64,000 nt of DNA from Fibrobacterota bacterium (GTDB taxonomy: Bacteria; Fibrobacterota; Fibrobacteria; UBA5070). The DNA lies in the NCBI GenBank assembly GCA_016715065.1, contig JADKBN010000003.1, positions 1 through 64,000 on the forward strand. Direction: 5' to 3'. Both the position numbers and the translations under genes were made by a program. Within the stretch, counting starts at the first letter, position 1; each line of letters begins with the position of its first letter. Shown one piece after another: positions 8,574 through 17,841 of the stretch. Below the pieces are notes generated by a model. It saw only the letters and a list, made by a program, of their open reading frames with translations. It did not search any database and was not told where the DNA came from.

Positions 8574-9934
8574 GGGCTTTTCTCCTTGTGGGTGTCTTTT
8601 TTGGCGTCAGTGTGTGCGTTGCCGCGGATGGGGTTTTTGGCGAAGCGTGTGGCGTTGACGATTCTGTCGACGGGCCTTGCGACCTTGTGATCTGGTCCGA
8701 CGAGAATCTGCTCCGGGACCCAGGGCGCATGGAGGATGTTGACGACCTCTCCCGGCAATGCGCCTGGGACATCCCATGTGGCACCATCGAGCAGGACGGT
8801 TCCATCGCGGCGGACCTTGCGTCGCGCCTCCAGGAGGAATGCCTTCTTGAGAGGATCGGCCACGCCGGGGAAAGGGCGCAGGAGGCTTGGTGTGGAGAGT
8901 CGCCGCTCCAATGGGGTGGCCTGGAGGGTTTCGTGACGAGCGTGGTGGTAGCGGTCGATCCACTCGCGCAGCTTGAGGTTCCATTCCTTGCGAGAAGCGG
9001 CGATAGTGCCGTCCAGAAATTGTCGTCGAAGAGTCCCGAAGAATCGTTCGATCTTGCCGCGCCCCTGTGGTCTGTAGGCGGGTGTGTGCGGCAAGGTGAA
9101 TCCGAGTCGTGCCGCGATGGTCTGTAGATGGAGCGTCCGGAATGCCGATCCGTTGTCGGTGTAGAACCTCTCCGGTATACCGAATCGTGTGATGGCCTCG
9201 GACAATCCGTGGACCAGTGCGACGATTCCTTCCGTGGTGTAGAAGTGGGCGTGCACCACAAAGCGTGTGGCATCGTCGATGATGGCCAGCAGGTAGAGCT
9301 TCTGGGAGGCCTTGCGTCCCTCGCGCACGGTGGGTCCATGGAGGAAGTCGGCGGTCCACATCTGCCCGAAGTGGTCATAGGCAAATGCCCTGGCCTCTTC
9401 CGTGGTTTGGGTCGCGATCTCGCCCCGCCTCTGAAGTCCACGGGTCCGTACGGCGCGGTAGATGGCCGATCGCGACGGAGCGCGTCCGTCCCACTCCTTG
9501 CGCTGACGCAGCAGGGACAAGAGCCTCAGCGTGGTCAGGGCCGGGAATTCCTCTCGCAGCTTGGTCAATGCCTGGATCATCTCTTCGGAAACCTGGGTCT
9601 CACCCTTGTCACGACGAGTTCTGTCAGACAATGCCAGTATGCCGCCTTTTCGGTATCGGTAGATCCAGTGGCGAAGCGTCTCGGCGGGGATGGGGCGCGT
9701 GCGTCCGGCCGGATCGATCCACTGCTGGGACGCGGCATTCTGAAGCCTCTGTCGCAGGCTCGCTTCGGTGGGCGCGGCGTGCAGGAAGGCGCTGATGACG
9801 CCGTACCTCCATAACGCGTCGGTCGGGGTGGCGCCTTGACTGTGGGGTGCTGTCGCACCTTCGTGTCGCGCCCGGCGAGCACGTGCGGAATGCGTCCTCG
9901 CGGCGGAAGCCGGGGGCGGAAGAGAGTCTGTCAT
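8570..9934 (-). CDS. TniA-like DDE transposase
   Basis: 454 residues from ATG 9934, chosen because GGAGA lies upstream. An N-terminal helix-turn-helix region (IPAETLRHWIYRYRKGG) precedes an integrase-core catalytic domain with D in MWTADFLHG, D in FYTDNGSAF and E in GRGKIERFFGTL. A C-terminal Mu-type beta-barrel follows (LLDGATWDVPGALPGEVV). It catalyses strand transfer of the element ends. It is coupled by 4 bases to the downstream ATPase gene. The family is shared with Tn7 TnsB, Tn5053 TniA and MuA; I cannot place it closer. Confidence 0.85.
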   Translation of the reverse strand: MTDSLPPPASAARTHSARARRARHEGATAPHSQGATPTDALWRYGVISAFLHAAPTEASLRQRLQNAASQQWIDPAGRTRPIPAETLRHWIYRYRKGGILALSDRTRRDKGETQVSEEMIQALTKLREEFPALTTLRLLSLLRQRKEWDGRAPSRSAIYRAVRTRGLQRRGEIATQTTEEARAFAYDHFGQMWTADFLHGPTVREGRKASQKLYLLAIIDDATRFVVHAHFYTTEGIVALVHGLSEAITRFGIPERFYTDNGSAFRTLHLQTIAARLGFTLPHTPAYRPQGRGKIERFFGTLRRQFLDGTIAASRKEWNLKLREWIDRYHHARHETLQATPLERRLSTPSLLRPFPGVADPLKKAFLLEARRKVRRDGTVLLDGATWDVPGALPGEVVNILHAPWVPEQILVGPDHKVARPVDRIVNATRFAKNPIRGNAHTDAKKDTHKEKSP

Positions 9935-10012
9935 GGTGGATCTCCGGTGTCGATGAAGTCCTCGGATGCGTCTTCCCCGAGGGGGATCAAACGATACGGC
10001 AGACAAGATCCG

Positions 10013-10570
10013 TCAATCGTGCACGAATCGTGTTGAACGAGGATCTGGAGGTCCGGTAGGCCACCGGCAGGGGTACAAAGCGCGGGACAATGCATAAACG
10101 GCCTCGGTCCAGGGCCAATGTGCGGATAGACGCAGGCAGGTGACGATGCTGTCTGGGTCAGGCAATCCATCGAGGTGGCCATCGCTGCGGGCGAGGGATA
10201 CGAGTGTGGAGCCCAGGGAGAGGATCCGGCCCTGAAGACGGGCCAGTACTCCGCACGAGAGTCCGGCCCAATCGCGGATCCGAGACGCTGGGATGCCGCG
10301 CTCGAACAAGCGGGTCACGCACTTCAGTAAAGCCAGCGGAGCCCGACACACGGGAAGGAGGCCCTGGGGTAAAACGCCGAAGGTAAGGCTGCATTCGAGG
10401 CATCGAGTCCGTGGAATGCGGATCTCGTCGTCGACCCAGTGCGTGCCCTTGCGGGTGTAGCTCCCGTAAGGTCTAAGGTTCGTGCCGTTGCAGCCGAGGG
10501 CACCGTTGTGGAGGTAAGGAGGGATGAAAGCGGATCCGGTGACGGGTATCCACGGGAGCCGACGGAAGTG
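10013..10570 (-). CDS. Small Cys-motif transposon protein (DUF6431-like)
   Basis: An open frame of about 186 codons that precedes the transposase. It contains RTRCLECSLTFGVLPQGLLPVC and an upstream GCNG, a pattern like the zinc-binding start of DUF6431-type proteins found beside DDE/AAA+ transposons. No good start codon exists near the 5' end (first GTG at about 10351). After about 10060 a different frame (LQILVQHDSCTIDG to DTGDPP) would run into the transposase start as ATGA, so the 3' end may be frameshifted. The role is unknown, perhaps end or target recognition like TniQ (inference). Confidence 0.4.
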   Translation of the reverse strand, partial: HFRRLPWIPVTGSAFIPPYLHNGALGCNGTNLRPYGSYTRKGTHWVDDEIRIPRTRCLECSLTFGVLPQGLLPVCRAPLALLKCVTRLFERGIPASRIRDWAGLSCGVLARLQGRILSLGSTLVSLARSDGHLDGLPDPDSIVTCLRLSAHWPWTEAVYALSRALYPCRWPTGPPDPRSTRFVHD

Positions 10571-10894
10571 CTAAGTTGATGGGTGCCTCTCCGGGTTTGT
10601 GGTTGTGTTGGTCGAGGGCACAAAAGTGCTTCAACCGTCACACTCCCGAAGGGGTACCCCGATCCGCGTCCCGCGATACGTGGTCCGACTACGTCAACAC
10701 TGGGTCAACGAACGCGGGACAAACAGTGATCAACCCGGGGAATCAAACGTGGGACGGGACAGCGGGCACTTATAGGGAAACACCTGTGGGCACTTTCAGG
10801 GCCGGATAGGGAAACACTTGGTCCCTTCCGTACGGCCACCCGGGCGCCTACCTCCAGGGTTCACTGGGGGGCGAGCATGGGGAGAGTCCTTAGG

Positions 10895-12589
10895 ATGGAC
10901 AAGAAGACGACGATCGAGACCCTTTTGCGCCAGGGACAAGGGATCCGGGCCATCTGTCGGGTCGTGAAGAGTTCTCCGAAGGTGGTGATCCGCCTTCAGC
11001 GAGCCATGGAAAGGGAAACACTTCATTCCGAAGTGCCCACCGGGCCGGATTTGCAAAGGGAAACGGTAAGTGCCCAAGTGCCCACCGGGTCTTTGGACGA
11101 CTCTCTCGTGGATTCGTGGGGATTTGAGGAGCAACGCGAAGAATCCTCGGGCGCCAGTGGACAGGAATTGGCGACCCGCAGCATCCAGTTGCGACCCTAC
11201 CTGGATGTAGTCCAATCCCTGATGGAGCGAGGATTGGAAGCTCGCTTGATCTGGCGCGAATTGGTGGAATCCCACGGATTTTCCGGCGCTGAGGATTCGG
11301 TGAAGCGTTTGGTCCGCAAGGCCCGCGCACGGAGCCCGAAGTGGTTTCAGATGCTGCCTGTTTTGCCTGGCCAGGAGGCCCAGATGGATTTTGTGGAAGG
11401 TCCGAAGGTATGGAAGGGAGAAGGTCGGACCGAAAAGGACAAGAAGCGCACTTGGATCATGGTGTTGACTCTTTCGCACAGCGGCATGAGCTATCGCGAG
11501 GTGATCGCCAACCAATCCGCTCAAACCGTGTTGGAGGCGTTGATGCGCGGTTTCGAGAAGTTCGGCGGAGTACCCGAATGGCTCAAGATCGACAACTTCA
11601 AGGCTGCCGTGACCCAAGCTCATCGCTTCGATCCCGTCCTGAGTCCTTTGTTTCAGGCCTGGGCTTCGCACTACGGAATCGTCTTGTCGCCATGCGACCC
11701 GGGAAAACCCAATCAGAAAGGGCGTGTCGAGCGCGACTGCCGCTACACACGGGAGTCATTCTTCAAGACCGTACCAGAAACTGTCACCATGGAAGTACTC
11801 AACCAGAAGCTCCAGGAATGGAGTCGCAGCGTCGCCAACCAGCGCATACACGGACGCCACAAACGCCAAGTGCAGGAGGTGTTCCAAACCGAGGAAAAAC
11901 CGGCCTTGCGAGCATTGCCTGAGCGTGCATTCCTGATTTTCGAATTGGGCATGCGCAAAGTGAGCGTGCATGGCGCGGTGGAGATCGATGGTTGCCATTA
12001 CGAAGTGAGTCATCGCTTGATCGGAACGATCGTTGAAGTCCGCTACGATTCCAGGGAAATCCGCGTGTACGGGAACTCGGAAGGGCACGAATCCAAACTG
12101 TTGGTCCGACACGTTCGATGCTGGAAGAAAGGCACTCTGGTTGGCGCTGCTGGAGCGCATCCAACTTGGATGGATCGGCCTCGAGTCGATCGCGAGGTGT
12201 ACTTCATTCGCGCGGCTTCCGAACAGGTCGGTCCTCACTGCGAGGCCTTGGTTCGATCGGTTTTGTCCAATGATCGAGGCCGACATCCTCGCACGCACCG
12301 AACCGTTCAGGGAATCCGAAATCTGGCCAGGAAATTCGGTGCGACCGTGCTGGAACAGGCTTGTGCTCGGACCACTCCGAACCCAGAAGCGAGCTGGCAC
12401 CGACTGCAGGAATTGTGCGAAATGATCCGTGCTCAACAAGTCGTCAACAAGTGTCGGGAAAACGCGGGAGACGACGTTCCACCGGCTTCCCGCACCTCAC
12501 CACGTCACTCGGATCCGGTCATCCGGCCTTTGACGGAATATGATGACCTGATCGAAGGAATGGCCAGCATGTCGGAGGTGGTCGGATGA
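10895..12589 (+). CDS. istA: IS21 transposase IstA
   Basis: 564 residues from ATG 10895; an in-frame ATG at 10877 is less likely. It has an N-terminal helix-turn-helix (TIETLLRQGQGIRAICRVV). The integrase core carries D in AQMDFVEGPKVW, D in WLKIDNFKAAV and E in KGRVERDCRYTRESFF, and a C-terminal barrel follows. It forms the transpososome that cuts and joins the IS21 ends together with IstB. The length fits the family and the frame is intact. It overlaps istB by 4 bases. Confidence 0.9.
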   Translation: MDKKTTIETLLRQGQGIRAICRVVKSSPKVVIRLQRAMERETLHSEVPTGPDLQRETVSAQVPTGSLDDSLVDSWGFEEQREESSGASGQELATRSIQLRPYLDVVQSLMERGLEARLIWRELVESHGFSGAEDSVKRLVRKARARSPKWFQMLPVLPGQEAQMDFVEGPKVWKGEGRTEKDKKRTWIMVLTLSHSGMSYREVIANQSAQTVLEALMRGFEKFGGVPEWLKIDNFKAAVTQAHRFDPVLSPLFQAWASHYGIVLSPCDPGKPNQKGRVERDCRYTRESFFKTVPETVTMEVLNQKLQEWSRSVANQRIHGRHKRQVQEVFQTEEKPALRALPERAFLIFELGMRKVSVHGAVEIDGCHYEVSHRLIGTIVEVRYDSREIRVYGNSEGHESKLLVRHVRCWKKGTLVGAAGAHPTWMDRPRVDREVYFIRAASEQVGPHCEALVRSVLSNDRGRHPRTHRTVQGIRNLARKFGATVLEQACARTTPNPEASWHRLQELCEMIRAQQVVNKCRENAGDDVPPASRTSPRHSDPVIRPLTEYDDLIEGMASMSEVVG

Positions 12590-13365
12590 TGCCCCAAATC
12601 GAAGTCCTCCAGCCGATCTTGCGCAGCTTGCGGCTTGGAGGAATGGCCGAATGCCTGGAAATGCGGCTCCATCAGGCTCGCCAGCGGGAAATTGATCACT
12701 TGCAATTTCTGTCCGAGCTGATAGAAGACGAGATGAATGTCCGATCGAATCGGCTCCTGAAGAAGCGCCTGTCGGTTTCGCGCATCCCGACCATGAAGAC
12801 CCTGGAAGAATTCGACTGGCTGTTCAATCCGTCGGTTCCGCGCCGATTGATCCAGGAGCTATCGAGCACGGAGTTCGTGCGGGAGTGTCGCGATGTTTTG
12901 TTTGTCGGCCCGCCTGGGGTGGGCAAAACCCACTTGTGCAACGCCTTGGCGTTGAAGGCGGTGGCGGCGGGATACAAGGTCCTTTGGAAGAACGCCTTCG
13001 ATCTTGCCGACGATCTCGCCCGCGCCAAAGACTTCGACGCCCGTCGTGCTGTGATCCGCCAGCTTGTCGCGCCGGAACTTTTGATCCTCGATGAACTGGG
13101 CATGAAGTCGCACCAAGGAACGGAAAGCGAAGACCTCCTGGAAGTCATCCACCGCCGTCACGGAAAGGCATCGACCATCATCGCCACAAACCGTCCGATG
13201 GTCGACTGGACCGCATTCTTGGGCGATACGGCGGCGGCCGGAGCCATCCTCGATCGCATCTTGGAGTCGGCGCAGGTGGTGAACCTCAAAGGAGCCCGGT
13301 CACACCGGACGCGGAACCTGAAAAACAACGTCGGGGAGGAGCAAAAAGGAGAGAAAATGACCTAG
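12586..13365 (+). CDS. istB: IS21 helper ATPase IstB
   Basis: 259 residues. The DnaC-like AAA+ core has Walker A FVGPPGVGKTHL, Walker B LLILDELGMK and the sensor motif TIIATNRPM. IstB assembles on DNA, bends the target and activates IstA. Its start overlaps the istA stop (ATGATG). Intact length suggests that the element may still move. Confidence 0.9.
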   Translation: MMPQIEVLQPILRSLRLGGMAECLEMRLHQARQREIDHLQFLSELIEDEMNVRSNRLLKKRLSVSRIPTMKTLEEFDWLFNPSVPRRLIQELSSTEFVRECRDVLFVGPPGVGKTHLCNALALKAVAAGYKVLWKNAFDLADDLARAKDFDARRAVIRQLVAPELLILDELGMKSHQGTESEDLLEVIHRRHGKASTIIATNRPMVDWTAFLGDTAAAGAILDRILESAQVVNLKGARSHRTRNLKNNVGEEQKGEKMT

Positions 13366-13433
13366 GTTTGCGGCTGTTCGGGTGTTTCCCTATAAGTGCC
13401 CACAAGTGTTTCCTTTTGAAGTGCCCGCCGACA

Positions 13434-13741
13434 TTCGATCCAAATTCGGATCTCATCATGAGCGAAGTATTGCATGTTTCCTCTTCAGTGACGAACGCTA
13501 TAGCGAGAATTCATTATATACTTATCTCATAGCTTCAAGTACCTAGGTGGTACAGAACGGATTTCGGAAAAAACAGCAGCCTTTCGATAACTTCATGATT
13601 GCGATTGTTGCTTAGTTTTCGCGAATGAAATTGATCGGGAGGCAGAAGGCATGATGTGATTTCTTCCAGAACGCAGATATCATGATTGAAGGGCGTTCCA
13701 GCATTTTCGAACGAATATCCTCAGATTGATGATAGCCAAAA
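13434..13741. other. Intergenic region at the transposon/Rhs-bank junction
   Basis: 308 bp of AT-rich DNA without a gene I can support. It should contain the other half of the attC interrupted at 7591 if that were a simple insertion, but no GTTRRRY box with a matching arm is present. A rearrangement therefore probably accompanied the insertion. Confidence 0.4.
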
Positions 13742-14020
13742 CTACAATTCTTCCCAACTGAAAACCAAGCTGTACAATTCTGCTACCCTGGAAATTGCGG
13801 AAAGGATCTCTTCGCATTCATTAGGGGAAAGGTTGGATGACAAATGCGCGTCTAGCCCGAACTGAAAGGAGACTTTCGGCCAACCCTGATCGTTTTCGAT
13901 AGAATACGCTCCGAGGTCAGATTCTTTCAGAGTAATGCCGAAACGTACAAGTGTTTCCGACAGAATTCTGAGAAGAGTTTCATCCGTAGCATTGGTGGTG
14001 AAGGAAAATTCATGGCTCAT
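13742..14020 (-). CDS. Immunity-like small protein
   Basis: 92 residues, acidic (SHEFSFTTNATDETLLRILSETL to LVFSWEEL). No family recognised. Its ATG overlaps the stop of a toxin-like reading frame (14017-14172) in the ATGA arrangement. This is the usual coupling of a polymorphic-toxin tip and its immunity gene, so I infer that it neutralises the toxin whose C-terminus precedes it. It is the last gene of the Rhs bank in the direction of transcription. Confidence 0.55.
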   Translation of the reverse strand: MSHEFSFTTNATDETLLRILSETLVRFGITLKESDLGAYSIENDQGWPKVSFQFGLDAHLSSNLSPNECEEILSAISRVAELYSLVFSWEEL

Positions 14021-14172
14021 TGGCGTGCCTCGGCATTTTGGGATGTGCTTCCTGGGTTGTAAATTGGAATTTTTCCGCCACGCAGAGGATGTTCGTTAAG
14101 GCGTTGACTTCGACGCCAGTTGTCCTTGCGATCTTTAGCCATCTGATCCAGCTGGAACCTTAGGCAAAGCAT
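14017..14172 (-). pseudogene. C-terminal remnant of a toxin tip
   Basis: A 51-codon frame, open only after a TGA just upstream. It reads like the end of an Rhs toxin (QLDQMAKDRKDNWRRSQRL, then NEHPLRGGKIPIYNPG). It is basic, ends exactly at the immunity-like gene start, and has lost the Rhs core. No catalytic residues can be assigned. Confidence 0.4.
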
Positions 14173-14230
14173 TGGGTCTTCAGCGCGACGTCAATCCGTT
14201 GAAATATGTGAACATTTGCAAAATCGGAAC

Positions 14231-14872
14231 TCAAATTAAGCCAGCGCCATCGGGTGCGGGTCTAGTCCGGAAGTAGATGGACTCAAAGTCATTCATCATG
14301 CTTGCTGTTGATAAAAACTCGGCGACCTTCGGATGAACTATTGGGATACTCCTGTCAATGGCAATGAAGCCAAAGCCCGTTTCGTTGTGTGGATAGGCAA
14401 TGGCGTTGAGTGTTTCGAACACGATGAAAAGATGACCAAAGACTCTGCTGTTGAGCATGAGTGTATACGACAAATTTCGGATGGTTTCAATGGTAGGACC
14501 GGAGAAGGTTTTGAAGCATTCTGGTGTTGACAATTTTTCTATGCCGTCGTGTTCGAGGTCGAATTGCAGGAGGCCATTTCTCGGGAGTTTCCTCTCGATT
14601 TGCTTTGCAAAAATGATAAATTTTTTGTCGTTATCTATCGGGAAGTAGCAATCACGAATCAAAGAGGAAGCGACATGGCAATGCTCGAAATCTTGAGAAA
14701 AATGAGAACAGAAAAAACTCACAATCTTCTTCATTAATTTGATTGAAAAGTTTTCTCGTTTTCTACAGCATCCAATCCAATTTTGTCCTGCGCCATAGCC
14801 TTGTAATTCGATGCTGGAAAGAATCGTATTTACAATGTGCTCTCTCGTGTCAGAATCTGATATTTCAAGCAT
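14231..14872 (-). CDS. Hypothetical protein of the immunity bank
   Basis: 213 residues, Phe-, Ile- and Lys-rich, no signal peptide and no transmembrane segment (for example KKFIIFAKQIERKLPRNG, SYTLMLNSRVFGHLFIVFETL). I do not recognise a family. Low GC, minus-strand orientation and its place among immunity-like genes suggest an orphan immunity protein, but this is position-based inference. Confidence 0.5.
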   Translation of the reverse strand: MLEISDSDTREHIVNTILSSIELQGYGAGQNWIGCCRKRENFSIKLMKKIVSFFCSHFSQDFEHCHVASSLIRDCYFPIDNDKKFIIFAKQIERKLPRNGLLQFDLEHDGIEKLSTPECFKTFSGPTIETIRNLSYTLMLNSRVFGHLFIVFETLNAIAYPHNETGFGFIAIDRSIPIVHPKVAEFLSTASMMNDFESIYFRTRPAPDGAGLI

Positions 14873-14928
14873 TGCTGTGGCGCCTTTTCTCGGATGGTCT
14901 CAAATCGGAAAGATACAAGAGGTAGATT

Positions 14929-15402
14929 TCAGCGACACTTTAACGCGAGGATCTGTAAATCTTCAATACAGGAGATAGATGCATCAGAATCGCATACCAA
15001 GATTGGTTGAGGGTAAGAATCGAGGTCGTCGGCTAAATAAAACTCATCCGCTCGCACGACATGGAATGTTAGGTGAGTCATTTCTGTGCTTTCTGAAACG
15101 ATGGATCGCAAAACCAATCCTTTATCTTGTTTGGCCCAAGCACTCAGCACAGCGATTGAAATGTTTAATCCTAAAAAACAATGGTGAGAGTGGTCTTCGC
15201 GATCCACGCTCATTTCATTGGCATAACATTCAACCCCTGTCAAATCAGGAAATCTCGACCTAGGCGCGATTAAGGCGTTCTTGCGAAGAAATCGGAAAGT
15301 GTACGCGTCCGAAAGAACCTCAAAGTCTTGGTCAATTTGTCGTTGGATTATTTCTGGAATTTTAATCCTTTCAGCGATGGGGGAGGATAATGTCTGTCTC
15401 AT
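14929..15402 (-). CDS. Hypothetical protein truncated at its 5' side by IS630
   Basis: About 157 residues from ATG 15402 (RQTLSSPIAERIKIPEII). The open frame continues upstream into the inverted repeat of the adjacent IS630-like element, so the natural start may have been lost. Contains RADEFYLADDLDSYPQPILVC. It is acidic and soluble. Probably an orphan immunity gene by context; no family recognised. Confidence 0.45.
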   Translation of the reverse strand: MRQTLSSPIAERIKIPEIIQRQIDQDFEVLSDAYTFRFLRKNALIAPRSRFPDLTGVECYANEMSVDREDHSHHCFLGLNISIAVLSAWAKQDKGLVLRSIVSESTEMTHLTFHVVRADEFYLADDLDSYPQPILVCDSDASISCIEDLQILALKCR

Positions 15403-15417
15403 TAGCCGATTGAACTT

Positions 15418-16401
15418 ACTAACTAGGTATTGATATATTCGCATTAAATGCTATAATTCCTGATATGAACAATCAAACACAAGAACAATCCGAAGGCTTT
15501 CTGAAAGTCAAGGCGATGATCCGGATGGTTCATCGAGCTATTGTAACTGAACCTAAACGATCTCGCATGGAAATTTATGAAGAAATTGGCCAAATTTACG
15601 ACCTCGGCTCCAGTCTTGTAAGGCTCCGTTATTCAGCCTGGCTAAAAAATGGCGATGAATGCTTGGTGCCCAAGATCAAAGGCCGGAAAAAAGGGGATGG
15701 CAAATTCCTTTCGGATGAGCGTGAATCTGAGGTTCGTAAGCTAATTACTGATAGCACCCCAGACCAGATGAAAATGCCGTTTGCACTTTGGAACCGTCAA
15801 GCCGTTCAAGAATTGATCTACTCTCGATATGGAATTTCTCTAGTCATCACAGCTGTTGGCAAAACGAGACTGCTGTCCAGAACTCTCCGAACCAACTTCG
15901 CGGCTACTCACCTCGTGGCAAGACTCCTTCTGTTACAGGTCCGCGCAAGCGCGTCCATATTCACATGGTATCGGCGGTTAGCAACCAAGGCGCGATACGT
16001 TTCAAATTGTATTCCGAGGCAATTAACGTCGAGCGATTCAAGGATTTCTTGATGAAAATGATAGCGGACGCCAAGGGCGCAAAATTATTCTCATCCTCGA
16101 TAACCTGCGCGTTCATCATGCAAAAGATCTGCAGCCTTGGCTCCTAGAGAATAAGCATCTCATTGAATTGAGATTTCTTCCGGCTTATTCGCCTGAAATG
16201 AACCCAGATGAGTATTTGAACCGGATATGCAATCTAGGCTTTCGAACAAGCCGATGACATCAAGCGCAGAGGTCCTAGAGAGCAGGGTATTAGGCTACAT
16301 GGATTACCTGGAAAAAGAAAAAGAATTGGTCCAATCATTTTTCTCTTACAGCCAAGTCAAGTATGCTGCATGATGCCAAATTTACGATACCGGGTTAGTA
16401 A
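15418..16401 (+). mobile_element. IS630-like element, degenerate
   Basis: About 1 kb with imperfect inverted ends: TTACTAACTAGGTATTG on the left and the complement of CGATACCGGGTTAGTAA on the right, beside TA dinucleotides as expected for IS630. It sits between two immunity-like genes of the Rhs bank and runs against their direction. Confidence 0.65.
15465..16372 (+). pseudogene. IS630-family transposase, multiply frameshifted
   Basis: The N-terminal HTH part (KRSRMEIYEEIGQIYDLGSSLV) is in one frame to about 15880. The later catalytic part is split: KLYSEAINVERFKDFL in one frame, then ILILDNLRVHHAKD and FLPAYSPEMNPDEYLN, the typical D and E region of IS630, in another. At least two frameshifts make it inactive. 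Confidence 0.75.
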
Positions 16402-16512
16402 TCATAATTGTGCTCCAAAATGTACATGGAGTACTCCACTAAAATGGAGTTTTGGTGGCCCATCTTTGGCAGGGCAAAATGCATCAATAGGTTCCGCGAT
16501 CCAGAACTGCTC

Positions 16513-16803
16513 CTATTCGCCAAAAACATGTAAAACATCCGAATCACCTATTGAGCTTAGTAATTCAATTAAATGCTTGATGGAGGGGTTGTGGCGAAGG
16601 CTTTTCCCCGTCTTGATGGAGAGATTGTCTATGCCTTCAATCAGCATAAGGACGTCTGTTTTGTAAAGAATGGTTTTCCCATACAAATCCAAGAATTTGC
16701 CGGTCTTGTTTTCCAAAAGGTTATCAAATCCCATGATGCCATCGAATGCCCCCACAGGGATTGTTCCGATAACTTTAGTGTCAACTTTGAAGGTGAGGCT
16801 CAT
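16513..16803 (-). CDS. Small immunity-like protein
   Basis: 96 residues from ATG 16803, preceded by GAGGA. The sequence SLTFKVDTKVIGTIPVGAFDGIMGFDNLLENKTGKF and later SIKHLIELLSSIGDSDVLHVFGE resembles small immunity proteins, but I cannot name a family. It may be the N-terminal part of a longer protein cut by the IS630-side rearrangement. Orientation and low GC match the rest of the bank. Confidence 0.5.
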   Translation of the reverse strand: MSLTFKVDTKVIGTIPVGAFDGIMGFDNLLENKTGKFLDLYGKTILYKTDVLMLIEGIDNLSIKTGKSLRHNPSIKHLIELLSSIGDSDVLHVFGE

Positions 16804-16851
16804 TACATTCCTCGAGTAGAAATTGCTTGGTTTGAAGCCCATAACAGGCAG

Positions 16852-17601
16852 TCATTGCTTTACTAAGATTTCGATTTCAATGGGATTGCCGTCTTTCATT
16901 CCCATGAGGATGAAATTCTCTGGCCATAAATCATTTGATGTGTATATGGAGAGGAGTTTTGATTGGGCTTCGCGAAGAAGCTGCTCCTCTATTTTAATGG
17001 TCATGTCGTTTGTGTTTGTTGCAGACGCGATATCAAGAAAGAGGTTTGAACGCTTGTCTGTTATGCGAAGTGTTCGTTTTGGTGTAAACAGTAGTTGTGA
17101 AATTGCAAAGCTAAATTCCGGTATTTGGGCAGGAATTAATTCGAACAGGTTTAATGGATCGATTTGGATCAAATCGACAAGGATTTCGGCGTAAGTTTTA
17201 GGGGGCTCCGACACATGGGCCCGAGAGTACACAAAAGTTAGATCCTTTTCGCGGCCATCCTCCTGACCCGTGAAGTGTACATGTGTAGACGGGATTCCAC
17301 GGCAAACTGCCTCGAGCAAAAAATACAATACATATTCCAGTTGCTCATTGGGGATGTTGGCGTTGGCGTGAAATTCCGATACTCGGATGAAATTGATTCT
17401 CGACTTCGCTGGAGAGCTCGAGAGTGTGATCCTCTTTTGGGATTTTTCGCCGAGTGTCAGGAGGGAAAGGTTTGCTCGACGTAACAGGCTCAGGCAGAGC
17501 CATGCTTCAGGAGTCGACTGAGCGTCCAGGTTGACCACCCATTCGTCTTCGGTTTCACTGACACTTATGGCTCGCAGAGTTTTGTCTGTTTTAAGGTTCA
17601 C
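16852..17601 (-). CDS. Hypothetical protein, probable orphan immunity
   Basis: 249 residues, no signal peptide or membrane segment. Regions such as NEQLEYVLYFLLEAVCRGIPSTHVHF and SKLLSIYTSNDLWPENFILMG suggest a mixed alpha/beta soluble protein. No known family. A degenerate cassette-border element lies just upstream (about 17672-17740) in place of a toxin gene, so the toxin half seems to be lost and only the immunity candidate remains. Confidence 0.5.
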   Translation of the reverse strand: MNLKTDKTLRAISVSETEDEWVVNLDAQSTPEAWLCLSLLRRANLSLLTLGEKSQKRITLSSSPAKSRINFIRVSEFHANANIPNEQLEYVLYFLLEAVCRGIPSTHVHFTGQEDGREKDLTFVYSRAHVSEPPKTYAEILVDLIQIDPLNLFELIPAQIPEFSFAISQLLFTPKRTLRITDKRSNLFLDIASATNTNDMTIKIEEQLLREAQSKLLSIYTSNDLWPENFILMGMKDGNPIEIEILVKQ

Positions 17602-17671
17602 CGCTGCAAGTTCCAGACAAGATTGAAAAAATACGATCTGAATCTAATCATTTTCTGGGGATGCAACTGTC

Positions 17672-17740
17672 TCGTTCCCAGCGGCGGTGGCTCCTCAGCT
17701 TCAGTTGAGGTCAAAGACTGGGGGCCATATAATTGAGTAT
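17672..17740 (-). repeat. Degenerate Rhs-cassette border element
   Basis: CGTTCCCAGCGGCGG followed by CTCCTCAGCTTCAGTTGAGG resembles the core start (CGCTCCCAGCGGC) and hairpin arm (CTCCTCCACTTCAGATGG) at 33388-33425. The second arm is poor. It stands between two immunity-like genes, where a border is expected. Confidence 0.4.
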
Positions 17741-17841
17741 TTTTTGGTATGTTTCGCGCATAGCAGCATATGCGCGGGAGGCTGCTTTAGAATTGTTTCT
17801 GCTTGAGTCATTGAAATTTCCTCCGGAGTATTGGGCGCAAA

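Larger units (their letters stand above)
7591..10761 (-). mobile_element. TniA/TniB-type transposon
   Basis: About 3.17 kb bounded by TGTCCCCTTCC (from 7591) and its inverted counterpart, TGTCCCGTCCC read from 10761. Each end also has an inner copy of GTTTGTCCCGCG, as expected for the multiple transposase sites of Mu/Tn7/Tn5053-like ends. It carries a DDE transposase, an AAA+ ATPase and a small Cys-containing protein, all on the minus strand. The left end lies in an attC. No matching target duplication is visible at the right end, where the next sequence is IS21. Confidence 0.75.
10762..13429 (+). mobile_element. IS21-family insertion sequence
   Basis: 2668 bp. The ends are GCGGGCACTTATAGGG on the left and its inverted equivalent on the right. 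Internal repeats of the type GGAAACACxTGTGGGCACTT occur near both ends, as usual for IS21. GACA at 10758-10761 and 13430-13433 is a likely 4-bp target duplication, which places the insertion in the terminal four bases of the neighbouring transposon. It carries istA and istB. Confidence 0.8.

Noticed and set aside
8471..9814. Large plus-strand frames opposite the transposase (218 and 228 codons).
   Set aside because: They are antisense to the TniA-like gene, whose DDE motifs and ribosome site are clear.
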